A stretch of 5,461 nt of DNA from an uncultured Rhizobiaceae group bacterium (GTDB lineage Bacteria > Pseudomonadota > Alphaproteobacteria > Rhizobiales > Rhizobiaceae), in NCBI GenBank assembly GCA_937923355.1, contig CALAIO010000113.1, forward strand, positions 1 through 5,461, read 5' to 3'. This document shows, in pieces, positions 1 to 5,461 of the stretch (position 1 is the first letter of the stretch; every line of letters starts with the position of its first letter). The position numbers and the translations under genes were made by a program. The notes under the pieces were generated by a model, which made no database searches, was not told the DNA's origin, and saw nothing but the letters and a program-made list of their open reading frames with translations.

Positions 1-734
1 TCTGTCATTTGTTCAAATTCACTTGCAAAGGCTGCACCCAAATCATCTTCAATAGATGCCACTTGAGGTTCAACGACTGGTTCACTAGTTGCTGGCGCTT
101 CAAAAGATGCTTGCATAGGTTCCATTTGAGCAGCTAATTCCTGCTCAAGTGTTTCTTGCATATTGGTGGCATCTTCCTCGACTAGCGAAACTGCCTCTTG
201 TGTAACTTCTTCAACTTGTATTTCTGCTGTTTCTTGAACTTGAGAAGGCTCTATAAATGGCTCTGGCTCTGGCTGCCCTACAATCTCCTGCTCCAAGGCA
301 CTAATAAGACCATCCTGAAATCCTACTTCTGCTGGAACAACAGGTTCAGCGGTAGAAATTTCCGGTTGGTGTTCTGGAACTATTGAAGCTTCCTGAACCT
401 CTACAGGTTCCAACTCTGGCTCAGCATGAACTTCAGGAGCTGGAACTTCTTTCGCAACAATTTGTTCAATAGAAGTATTAATATCTTCAGCAAAAGCTGG
501 AGTTTCAATTTCAGGCTCGTTCTCCATGGAAAACTCTGCGAGCAATTGTTCTTCAAGCGCTGCTTCCATAGATGAAGCTTCAGACAAAGCATGCTCTGGA
601 TTTTGTACATGTTGTTCTGTGGTGGGAGGATTTAACTCAGGCTCACCAGCAACAATACGTGCCAACTCGGCTAGAGGATCATCTTCAATCTCTGGGCTTT
701 GAGAATTGTGATCTTGCTTAAACTGTTCACTCAT
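1..734 (-). CDS. Probable SPOR-domain protein, acidic N-terminal part (partial)
   Basis: The frame opens at an ATG at 734 and stays open for 244 codons to the left edge, so the C-terminus is missing. The visible part is very acidic and low in complexity: about 60 Glu+Asp against only 3 Lys+Arg, rich in Pro, Gln and Ala, with no signal peptide or membrane segment. It is probably a disordered cytoplasmic tail. The N-terminal motif DDPLAELARIV (residues 18-28) resembles the start of SPOR-domain proteins encoded after argS in Hyphomicrobiales. In those proteins a single membrane helix and a C-terminal peptidoglycan-binding SPOR domain follow; both would lie outside this window, so the family call rests on the motif, composition and position. 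An AGG lies about 10 nt before the ATG. The gene is 72 bp downstream of argS and probably co-transcribed with it. An unrelated acidic scaffold protein cannot be excluded. Confidence 0.72.
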   Translation of the reverse strand, partial: MSEQFKQDHNSQSPEIEDDPLAELARIVAGEPELNPPTTEQHVQNPEHALSEASSMEAALEEQLLAEFSMENEPEIETPAFAEDINTSIEQIVAKEVPAPEVHAEPELEPVEVQEASIVPEHQPEISTAEPVVPAEVGFQDGLISALEQEIVGQPEPEPFIEPSQVQETAEIQVEEVTQEAVSLVEEDATNMQETLEQELAAQMEPMQASFEAPATSEPVVEPQVASIEDDLGAAFASEFEQMT

Positions 735-767
735 AACGCATAAACCTATCTACTCTTTGACACGTTC

Positions 768-785
768 AGCCACATGAATGTGGCT
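768..785. other. Intercistronic hairpin between argS and the SPOR gene
   Basis: A perfect inverted repeat, AGCCACAT and ATGTGGCT, is separated by 2 nt; it could fold as a 7-bp stem with a 4-nt loop. It lies 22 bp past the argS stop and about 33 bp before the SPOR ATG on the minus strand. No T-run follows the stem on either strand, so it is not a canonical intrinsic terminator. It may protect or process the argS 3' end, or lower read-through into the downstream gene; that role is inference. Confidence 0.55.
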
Positions 786-806
786 AAATTTGTCGGGGCG
801 TTGATT

Positions 807-2567
807 TCAGCGCATTTCTTCAGGGGCAGAAACACCAATAATGGCAAGCCCAGAAGCAATAACGGTTGCAATACTGCGCAACAATACGAGCCTCGACAAT
901 GTCAATTGTGCATTTTTAGGGTTAATAAACCGTAATTCTGGCGATTCTTTGCCTCTTGACCAGTGAGAATGCAGCTCTGAAGCCAGTTCATAAAGGTAAA
1001 ATGCCAGTCTATGTGGCTCATCTGCACGCGCTGCTTGCTCTATGATTCGCGGGAATTCGGCAGTTTTCTTGATTAAACCAATTTCACCAGAATCCGAAAG
1101 CAGTGATAAATCAGCTTTAGCAAGCGCCGCATCAGAAATATCTAACTCAGGCATTTCGTTAGGCATCTTGCGGAAAACTGATGCAACACGCGCATGTGCA
1201 TATTGAACGTAGAAAACAGGGTTGTCCTTTGATTGCTCTGTCACCTTGGCAAAATCAAAATCAAGTGGCGCTTCAGCCTTACGATACAACATCATGAAAC
1301 GAACCGCATCACGTCCAACTTCATCTACAACTTCGCGCAGAGTTATGAAGTCCCCTGCACGCTTCGACATTTTGAAAGGCTCGCCATCACGCATCAATTT
1401 AACGAGTTGGCAAAACAGCACATCCAGCTCTGCTTCATCACCAGCAACCGCCTTGCAAACGGCTTTTAGACGCTTTGCATAACCTGAATGATCAGCGCCA
1501 AGTACATAAATCATACGTTTGAAGCCACGATCAAACTTGTCTTGGAAGTAGGCAACATCAGCAGCAAAATAGGTGTAAGAACCATCAGATTTTACAAGCG
1601 CACGGTCTGCATCGTCTCCCACTGCCGTTGACCGGAATAGGGTTTGCTCTCTATCTTCCCAATCTTCAGGCGTTTCTCCCTTTGGTGGCGGAAGCTTACC
1701 CTCATATACATGACCTTTGTCGCGCATTTTTTGAAGCATGGTATCAATTGTAGACTTGCCATCTTTCTTGGCATGTAAATCACGCTCTGAGAAAAACACA
1801 TCATGATGGATGTTAAGAGCTGCCAAATCCTCTTTAATCATTGCCATCATGGACGTAATAGACATTTCCTTAAGCAGAGCCATGCGTTCATCATCAGACA
1901 TAGTTTTGAGAGCATCGCTATGTTCGTCAACTAACGCTTTTGCTGGTTCTATAAGATAATCGCCCGGGTAAAGACCTTCAGGCATTGTTCCAACATTATC
2001 ACCAAGCGCTTCAAGATAGCGGTGATATAGCGACTTGCCCAATACATCTATCTGGCCGCCTGCATCATTCACGTAATATTCTTTCACCACGTCAAAGCCA
2101 GCAAACGAAAGCAAGTTGGCAAGTGCATCACCCACAACGGCACCACGGCAATGCCCGACGTGCATGGGACCTGTTGGATTTGCAGAAACATATTCGACGT
2201 TTACTTTGGCACCATCAGATACAAGCCCACTGCCATATTGACTGCCAGACTGATAAATTGTGGATAGATGCTCAATCCAAAAAGCATCTGAAAGTCTGAT
2301 ATTGATAAAGCCAGGTCCGGCAATCGACACTTCGCTCACACCGTCTATTTTTTCCAAACCATCTGAAATTGCCTGCGCTATTTCTCGTGGATTTTTTCTC
2401 GCAGCTTTAGCCATAACCATTGCAGCATTGGTAGAGATGTCGCCATGACTTGCATCACGCGGAGGTTCTGCAGAAATTTTACCAAGTAAATTCAGAGCAT
2501 CATCATTTAGATCAATGCTTTGCAGTATTCCTTTAATGTAATCTTCGAACTTTGAAAAAATATTCAT
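807..2567 (-). CDS. argS: Arginyl-tRNA synthetase
   Basis: This cytoplasmic class I synthetase activates arginine with ATP and charges tRNA-Arg. The 586-residue length is typical. The N-terminal domain (about 1-110) is the ArgS-specific tRNA-recognition module. The Rossmann core carries the HIGH motif as HVGH at 136-139, within the family-typical context [16 protein letters not shown]. The second signature is KMSKR at 399-403 ([12 protein letters not shown]). The C-terminal helical anticodon-binding domain (about 450-586) ends with the common [13 protein letters not shown] tail. The start at 2567 is forced on the upstream side, because an in-frame TAG lies five codons upstream. The ribosome site is weak (a GAAAAAG run). 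It follows dgt by 60 bp with no strong promoter in between, which fits co-transcription. No key residue is missing and no frameshift is seen. The assignment is secure. Confidence 0.98.
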   Translation of the reverse strand: MNIFSKFEDYIKGILQSIDLNDDALNLLGKISAEPPRDASHGDISTNAAMVMAKAARKNPREIAQAISDGLEKIDGVSEVSIAGPGFINIRLSDAFWIEHLSTIYQSGSQYGSGLVSDGAKVNVEYVSANPTGPMHVGHCRGAVVGDALANLLSFAGFDVVKEYYVNDAGGQIDVLGKSLYHRYLEALGDNVGTMPEGLYPGDYLIEPAKALVDEHSDALKTMSDDERMALLKEMSITSMMAMIKEDLAALNIHHDVFFSERDLHAKKDGKSTIDTMLQKMRDKGHVYEGKLPPPKGETPEDWEDREQTLFRSTAVGDDADRALVKSDGSYTYFAADVAYFQDKFDRGFKRMIYVLGADHSGYAKRLKAVCKAVAGDEAELDVLFCQLVKLMRDGEPFKMSKRAGDFITLREVVDEVGRDAVRFMMLYRKAEAPLDFDFAKVTEQSKDNPVFYVQYAHARVASVFRKMPNEMPELDISDAALAKADLSLLSDSGEIGLIKKTAEFPRIIEQAARADEPHRLAFYLYELASELHSHWSRGKESPELRFINPKNAQLTLSRLVLLRSIATVIASGLAIIGVSAPEEMR

Positions 2568-2627
2568 TTGGTGCTTTTTCTATTGATGGCAAACGTCATG
2601 AAGCGCTTGCTATATTATTGAAACGAA

Positions 2628-3815
2628 CTAACCCAAATCAGGCGTCTCGTCAAACAGACGTTCATGCTCAGAAATGGCATAACTATCCGTCATTCCCGCA
2701 ATAAAATCAGCAATAATACGCGGTCTGTCATTTGATTTGTTTTTCATGCTTATTCGATTGAGACCATTTGGCATGTCACCAGTTTCATTTAGGTAAACAT
2801 CAAACAAGTTTCGTATAATTGTTTCAGCCCCATCACGCATAATCATTACATTTGGAGAACGATACATCTTATCAAACAAAAATGCCTTGATGCCCTTTTC
2901 CTTGGCTTGCATATCGTTACTAAAACAAACAATGGTTTTACCGCAGCTTCTAATGTCAGACACCTTGCTCGGCTGTAATTTATATAAATTGCTTTTCGCA
3001 TTCGTAATAACATCTTCGACCATGGCGGTGATTTGACGACGAACAATTTCATGTCTTATCCGGTGATCTTCGAGCTCAGGATATTTTACGCGTACCAGGC
3101 TCAATGCCTCACCTGCTATCGGTACATCATCAAGGTCGCTCAAGCTAAATAACTTTGCTCTCAGACCATCATCCAGATCATGTGCATTATAAGCAATATC
3201 ATCAGCAACAGCAGCACACTGCGCTTCCAGGCTGGCATGTGAACCAAGTTCCAGATCCCATTTCTCATTGAAATCTATGAAAGTTTGAGGGATATCCCCT
3301 GTAACAGGACCATTGTGCTTTACCAATCCCTCTAGCGTTTCCCAGCAAAGATTTAATCCGTCAAACTCTGCATATTGTTGTTCTAGCATAGTCACAATAC
3401 GTAAGGACTGGGCATTATGGTCAAACCCGCCATATTTTGACATCAACTCGTTTAAAATGTCCTCCCCTACGTGTCCGAAGGGGGTATGGCCAAAATCATG
3501 AGAAAGCGCCAAGGATTCTGCCAAATCTTCATCAACCTGAAGAGCGCGCGCCAAAGAACGGGCAATTTGAGAAACTTCAATCGAATGCGTTAGTCTTGTA
3601 CGGTAATGGTCGCCCACGTGATGCACGAAAACTTGTGTTTTATGCTTTAGGCGCCTGAAGGCAGTTGAGTGTATTATCCTGTCTCTATCACGTTGAAAAG
3701 GCGTTCTGGTCGGACTTTCAGGTTCGTCGAAAAGCCTGCCTCTGCTCTCAGTTGCATGGCAAGCATAAGATGCAAGACCGTCGCGTCCATAAGCAGTAAT
3801 ATCAAGTGACTTCAT
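2628..3815 (-). CDS. dgt: Deoxyguanosinetriphosphate triphosphohydrolase-like protein (HD superfamily)
   Basis: Members of this family hydrolyse dNTPs to the deoxynucleoside plus triphosphate and help control the dNTP pool in the cytoplasm. The 395 residues match the alphaproteobacterial type, which is shorter than the E. coli enzyme. The family signature [20 protein letters not shown] spans residues 40-59. The metal-binding HD residues are visible as H77 (RLTHS), H106-D107 (LSHDFGH) and an Asp in [13 protein letters not shown] (about D205). H110 and H115, in the segment after the HD pair, are candidates for the catalytic histidines. The start at 3815 gives an N-terminus like that of homologues; a GAAG lies just 2 nt before the ATG, so the ribosome site is poor. 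It is the first gene of the probable dgt-argS-SPOR transcript and is divergent from erpA. True substrate preference (dGTP or other dNTPs) cannot be read from the sequence. Confidence 0.95.
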   Translation of the reverse strand: MKSLDITAYGRDGLASYACHATESRGRLFDEPESPTRTPFQRDRDRIIHSTAFRRLKHKTQVFVHHVGDHYRTRLTHSIEVSQIARSLARALQVDEDLAESLALSHDFGHTPFGHVGEDILNELMSKYGGFDHNAQSLRIVTMLEQQYAEFDGLNLCWETLEGLVKHNGPVTGDIPQTFIDFNEKWDLELGSHASLEAQCAAVADDIAYNAHDLDDGLRAKLFSLSDLDDVPIAGEALSLVRVKYPELEDHRIRHEIVRRQITAMVEDVITNAKSNLYKLQPSKVSDIRSCGKTIVCFSNDMQAKEKGIKAFLFDKMYRSPNVMIMRDGAETIIRNLFDVYLNETGDMPNGLNRISMKNKSNDRPRIIADFIAGMTDSYAISEHERLFDETPDLG

Positions 3816-3929
3816 AACTTCGCATCGAATCGTGTAATTTTGAAATTCACATTCTCTATAACGTAATGTTGTATTTTATGATTTAACATACCATATTGAT
3901 ACCAGAGTTATTCAAGGTTATTCGAAAAA
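3816..3929. promoter_or_regulatory. Divergent promoter region between dgt and erpA
   Basis: These 114 bp separate two divergent start codons and must hold both promoters unless the genes are transcribed from inside their neighbours. The region is AT-rich. For dgt (minus strand) the best candidate is a TTGAAT box at 3910-3915 with TATGTT at 3885-3890, but the 19-bp spacer is long. An interrupted inverted repeat lies at 3832-3850 (GTGTAATTT, TG, AAATTCAC; one unpaired base), and the heptamer GTTATTC occurs twice, at 3907-3913 and 3917-3923, just before erpA. I found no TGA-N9-TCA iron box typical of RirA targets. Confidence 0.5.
3869..3897 (+). promoter_or_regulatory. Candidate sigma-70-type promoter for erpA
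   Basis: A TTGTAT box at 3869-3874 is followed by a 17-bp spacer and CATATT at 3892-3897. Transcription would start near 3904 and leave a leader of about 26 nt. The match to consensus is partial (3 of 6 and 4 of 6). A better -10-like hexamer, TATGAT at 3877-3882, has no matching -35 box. Treat this as the best of several weak candidates. Confidence 0.22.
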
Positions 3930-4274
3930 ATGAACGCACAAACACCCGCAAATACTGTTTCTGCAACGGATTCAGCACTTAAACGTGTTGCAGCCATCAT
4001 TGCTAAAGATACAGAAAATACCGCCCTTAGAATATCAGTAGAAGGAGGCGGTTGTTCGGGTTTTTCATATCAGTTCGACCTTGTAAATGAAGTCAATGAC
4101 GATGACCTGATACTCGAAGGCCATAATGGTAAAATACTAATCGACGAAATGTCTCTCATTTATATGGGGGGATCACAAATTGATTTTGTCGATGATCTGA
4201 TGGGACAATCATTCCAGGTCAATAATCCAAATGCCGTTGCATCTTGTGGATGTGGAACAAGTTTCTCAGTTTAA
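3930..4274 (+). CDS. erpA: A-type iron-sulfur cluster carrier (ErpA/HesB/IscA family)
   Basis: A-type carriers accept Fe-S clusters from the assembly scaffold and insert them into target apoproteins in the cytoplasm. The 114 residues cover one complete HesB-like domain after an N-terminal tail of about 12 residues. The three cluster-ligand cysteines are all present: C42 in GGGCSGF, and C106 and C108 in the C-terminal SCGCG motif. The 63-residue spacing between the first two is canonical. An AAGG lies about 12 nt before the ATG. The gene is alone on its strand here, divergent from dgt and convergent with the unrecognised gene, and is not next to suf or isc genes. That fits a stand-alone carrier of the ErpA type; IscA or SufA cannot be separated with certainty without a tree. 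Confidence 0.93.
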   Translation: MNAQTPANTVSATDSALKRVAAIIAKDTENTALRISVEGGGCSGFSYQFDLVNEVNDDDLILEGHNGKILIDEMSLIYMGGSQIDFVDDLMGQSFQVNNPNAVASCGCGTSFSV

Positions 4275-4296
4275 ATAGAATTTACTTTAGAACTGA
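4266..4296. terminator. Weak hairpin over the convergent stop codons (possible bidirectional terminator)
   Basis: TCAGTTTAAA at 4266-4275 pairs with TTTAGAACTGA at 4286-4296 with one bulged G (4290), leaving a 10-nt loop. It spans both stop codons of the convergent genes erpA (TAA at 4272-4274) and the unrecognised gene (TAA at 4282-4284). The stem is AT-rich and no T-run follows it on either strand, so it does not meet the usual intrinsic-terminator pattern. Its position is the main argument for it. Confidence 0.25.
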
Positions 4297-5085
4297 AGCA
4301 GGCAATTGGGACGCATAAAGTGCCGATTCCATTGCGATTGCCAACCCGACACCAACAGAAAAATCGCCAACCATTTCCATATATTCCTGCAAAACATAGC
4401 CACATATCGCACACATAAACGGTAATTTCACACGTCCATAGCTGGTGTCTGGCTCAAGTTCACCCGAGAATACTTTTTCTGCTAATGGCCAAACAGCCTT
4501 TAACAGCAGATGAGGTTCTACCTTTGGTTGTTCATACATGCCAACACGAAATTTTACTCTCTGCGCATCTTCTTGCTCTTTAATGTGGTTTTTCATGCTT
4601 TCCAGAGAAGGATGTGCATCCTCGTCAACACCCATCTCCAAGGCAGCATTTAAAGCAATTGGCCAAAACTCAAGACCTTCATGCTTGTTCTTGCTATCGT
4701 CAATTAATCCAACACTTAATGCTGTTCCAGTATGCAGAGTTATGCCATTGCGCGCATTAAAAGAGCTTATCGCTGGTGGAGCAATCATATAGCCTGCTTC
4801 GCGCAGCTTCATAAATACATGTTTTTGATTAGCAAACCCTGCAATACATCCAATGGCTGAAAAAAGTGTTTCTGGGTGTGGCTTTTTATTTTTGGGAGAC
4901 AAAGCTGACCAAAGATAATCTCTCAAATGACCAACAGCATAATTACAAGGCGCATAATCTGCACCGCTCCAAGGCAATCCTGTGTAAATTTGAAATTCAT
5001 CACTATTCTTTTCAGCAAGATTACCAGACACATGTGCGTTACGCTTTGAAGTTGACGGAGGGGCGAACCGTTTTCCAAAAGTCAT
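4282..5085 (-). CDS. Hypothetical protein, family not recognised (about 267 aa)
   Basis: I do not recognise this protein. The frame is long, has no internal stops and reads as a normal folded protein. No signal peptide or clear membrane helix is visible. Numbering from the ATG at 5085, visible features are an aromatic-rich segment near 36-62 (GLPWSGADYAPCNYAVGHLR), an Ile/Pro/Ala stretch near 100-110, a charged helix-like segment near 160-180, and a CAIC (CxxC) at 225-228 followed by a Gly/Ala-rich hydrophobic C-terminal helix. Only four cysteines are seen (47, 80, 225, 228), so metal binding is possible but unproven. Three starts compete: GTG at 5097 (directly after an in-frame TAA, no ribosome site), ATG at 5091 and ATG at 5085. 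I prefer 5085, with GGAA about 6 nt upstream. It converges on erpA and is divergent from xthA; neither neighbour reveals its role. Confidence 0.85.
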   Translation of the reverse strand: MTFGKRFAPPSTSKRNAHVSGNLAEKNSDEFQIYTGLPWSGADYAPCNYAVGHLRDYLWSALSPKNKKPHPETLFSAIGCIAGFANQKHVFMKLREAGYMIAPPAISSFNARNGITLHTGTALSVGLIDDSKNKHEGLEFWPIALNAALEMGVDEDAHPSLESMKNHIKEQEDAQRVKFRVGMYEQPKVEPHLLLKAVWPLAEKVFSGELEPDTSYGRVKLPFMCAICGYVLQEYMEMVGDFSVGVGLAIAMESALYASQLPASVLK

Positions 5086-5236
5086 TGGCATTTCCACTTA
5101 TTAATTTGAATAATATAAGAAACTTGAACTAATGATGCGTTAATAAGCTCAAACGATAAATTTATTCGCTTTATTGATATTTTCTACCAAATGAGTCGGT
5201 CTTGCTGTATCAGATAGCCAAACATGGATTTGAAGT
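5086..5236. promoter_or_regulatory. Divergent intergenic region between the hypothetical gene and xthA
   Basis: This AT-rich gap lies between two divergent genes and should carry both promoters. On the minus strand TATATT (plus 5112-5117) is a -10-like hexamer for the hypothetical gene, but no -35 box is correctly spaced. On the plus strand TTGATA at 5174-5179 resembles a -35 box for xthA, but no convincing -10 lies 16-18 bp beyond it. A 10-bp palindrome at 5156-5165 lies near the middle. No regulator can be named. Confidence 0.35.
5156..5165. repeat. Perfect 10-bp palindrome ATAAATTTAT
   Basis: A perfect AT-only palindrome is flanked by CG on the left and TCG on the right, so symmetry extends a little further with one unpaired base. 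It sits about 70 bp upstream of both neighbouring start codons. It could be a regulator site, but AT-rich palindromes of this length arise easily by chance in such a gap. Confidence 0.2.
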
Positions 5237-5461
5237 ATGAAAATTGCAACCTGGAATATTAACGGCATTAAGGCACGACACCCTAATTTAATTGAATGGC
5301 TAAAACAGGAAAGCCCCGACATCGCTTGCCTTCAAGAAATAAAATCCGTTGATGAGAACTTTCCCAGAGAAGAGATTGAAAGCCTTGGCTACAACCTTGA
5401 AACCCATGGTCAGAAAAGCTTCAATGGCGTAGCATTATTATCCAAGCTTCCATTTGATGAA
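5237..5461 (+). CDS. xthA: Exonuclease III, N-terminal part (partial)
   Basis: Exonuclease III cuts the DNA backbone at abasic sites and removes 3' blocking groups during base-excision repair. The window holds exactly 75 codons before the right edge. The protein opens with MKIATWNINGIKAR, the family-typical start of the EEP (endonuclease/exonuclease/phosphatase) fold, with metal-site Asn7 in WNING. Glu34 in the LQEIK motif is the expected metal ligand, at the same position as in E. coli exonuclease III. FNGVALLSK (about 63-71) is also typical. The catalytic His and Asp residues lie outside the window. The ATG at 5237 is chosen because translation from it begins right at the conserved first strand; the ribosome site is weak (TGGA about 8 nt upstream, or GAAG very close). 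The gene is divergent from the unrecognised gene. Confidence 0.95.
   Translation, partial: MKIATWNINGIKARHPNLIEWLKQESPDIACLQEIKSVDENFPREEIESLGYNLETHGQKSFNGVALLSKLPFDE

Noticed and set aside
259..275. Short tandem repeat (GGCTCT units) in the SPOR gene
   Set aside because: It encodes a PEPEP run and is fully explained by the Glu-Pro-rich protein; it is too short to be a separate repeat element.
198..610. Short open frames at 198-386 (plus) and 401-610 (minus)
   Set aside because: Both overlap the continuous acidic SPOR frame in other frames; their Leu/Lys/Trp-rich products are what Glu/Pro codons give when read out of frame or on the other strand.
1222..1482. Open frames on the plus strand inside argS (also 1985-2299 and 2260-2448)
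   Set aside because: They lie fully antisense to a clear argS reading frame and their products are low-complexity with no recognisable motif; they are shadows of the real gene.
2568..2627. Possible promoter for argS in the dgt-argS gap
   Set aside because: A TATAG-like string is present, but no matching -35 box lies at the right spacing; co-transcription with dgt is simpler.
3313..3658. Plus-strand open frames inside dgt
   Set aside because: They are antisense to the conserved HD-domain coding region and have no sensible start context or product.
4538..5132. Plus-strand open frames opposite the unrecognised gene
   Set aside because: The minus-strand frame is longer, spans nearly the whole interval between erpA and the xthA gap, and reads as a better protein; the plus-strand products look random.
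5224..5262. A 12-codon upstream frame overlapping the xthA start, and an 8-codon frame at 5191-5217
   Set aside because: Neither has a convincing ribosome site, and short frames like these are expected by chance in an AT-rich leader.
1..5461. Novel defence, mobile or biosynthetic system
   Set aside because: All genes but one are recognisable housekeeping genes in a familiar order; there are no repeat arrays, transposase, integrase, toxin-antitoxin pair or atypical gene cluster.

Overview
This window looks like an ordinary housekeeping stretch of an alphaproteobacterial chromosome, most likely order Hyphomicrobiales (Rhizobiales). The argument is gene order. Read on the minus strand, dgt is followed by argS and then by a large acidic protein whose N-terminus matches the SPOR-domain protein usually found after argS in this order. 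An A-type iron-sulfur carrier gene (erpA/hesB) is divergent from dgt, and an exonuclease III gene (xthA) lies nearby. The synteny is recalled, not searched. By eye the DNA leans AT-rich for the group, which may point to a low-GC, possibly marine, lineage; that is inference.

Layout from left to right: (1) 1-734, minus, the first 244 codons of a probable SPOR-domain cell-envelope protein, cut by the left edge; (2) 735-806, a short gap with a perfect 8-bp-arm hairpin; (3) 807-2567, minus, argS (arginyl-tRNA synthetase); (4) 2568-2627, a 60-bp gap with no clear signal; (5) 2628-3815, minus, dgt (HD-domain dNTP triphosphohydrolase); (6) 3816-3929, a divergent promoter region; (7) 3930-4274, plus, erpA; (8) 4282-5085, minus, an unrecognised protein of about 267 residues that converges on erpA with a 7-bp gap; (9) 5086-5236, a second divergent gap; (10) 5237-5461, plus, the first 75 codons of xthA, cut by the right edge.

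The dgt, argS and SPOR genes are probably one transcript running leftward from the 3816-3929 region. Their jobs are dNTP-pool control, arginine charging of tRNA, and septal or peptidoglycan binding. ErpA delivers Fe-S clusters to apoproteins, and XthA repairs abasic sites. These are neighbours by conserved order and do not form one pathway. No gap without a gene exceeds about 155 bp. I see no mobile element, CRISPR array, tRNA or rRNA, and no evidence of a new defence or metabolic system. The items most worth a second look are the unrecognised gene, the repeated short helical motif in the acidic SPOR protein, and the argS-SPOR hairpin.
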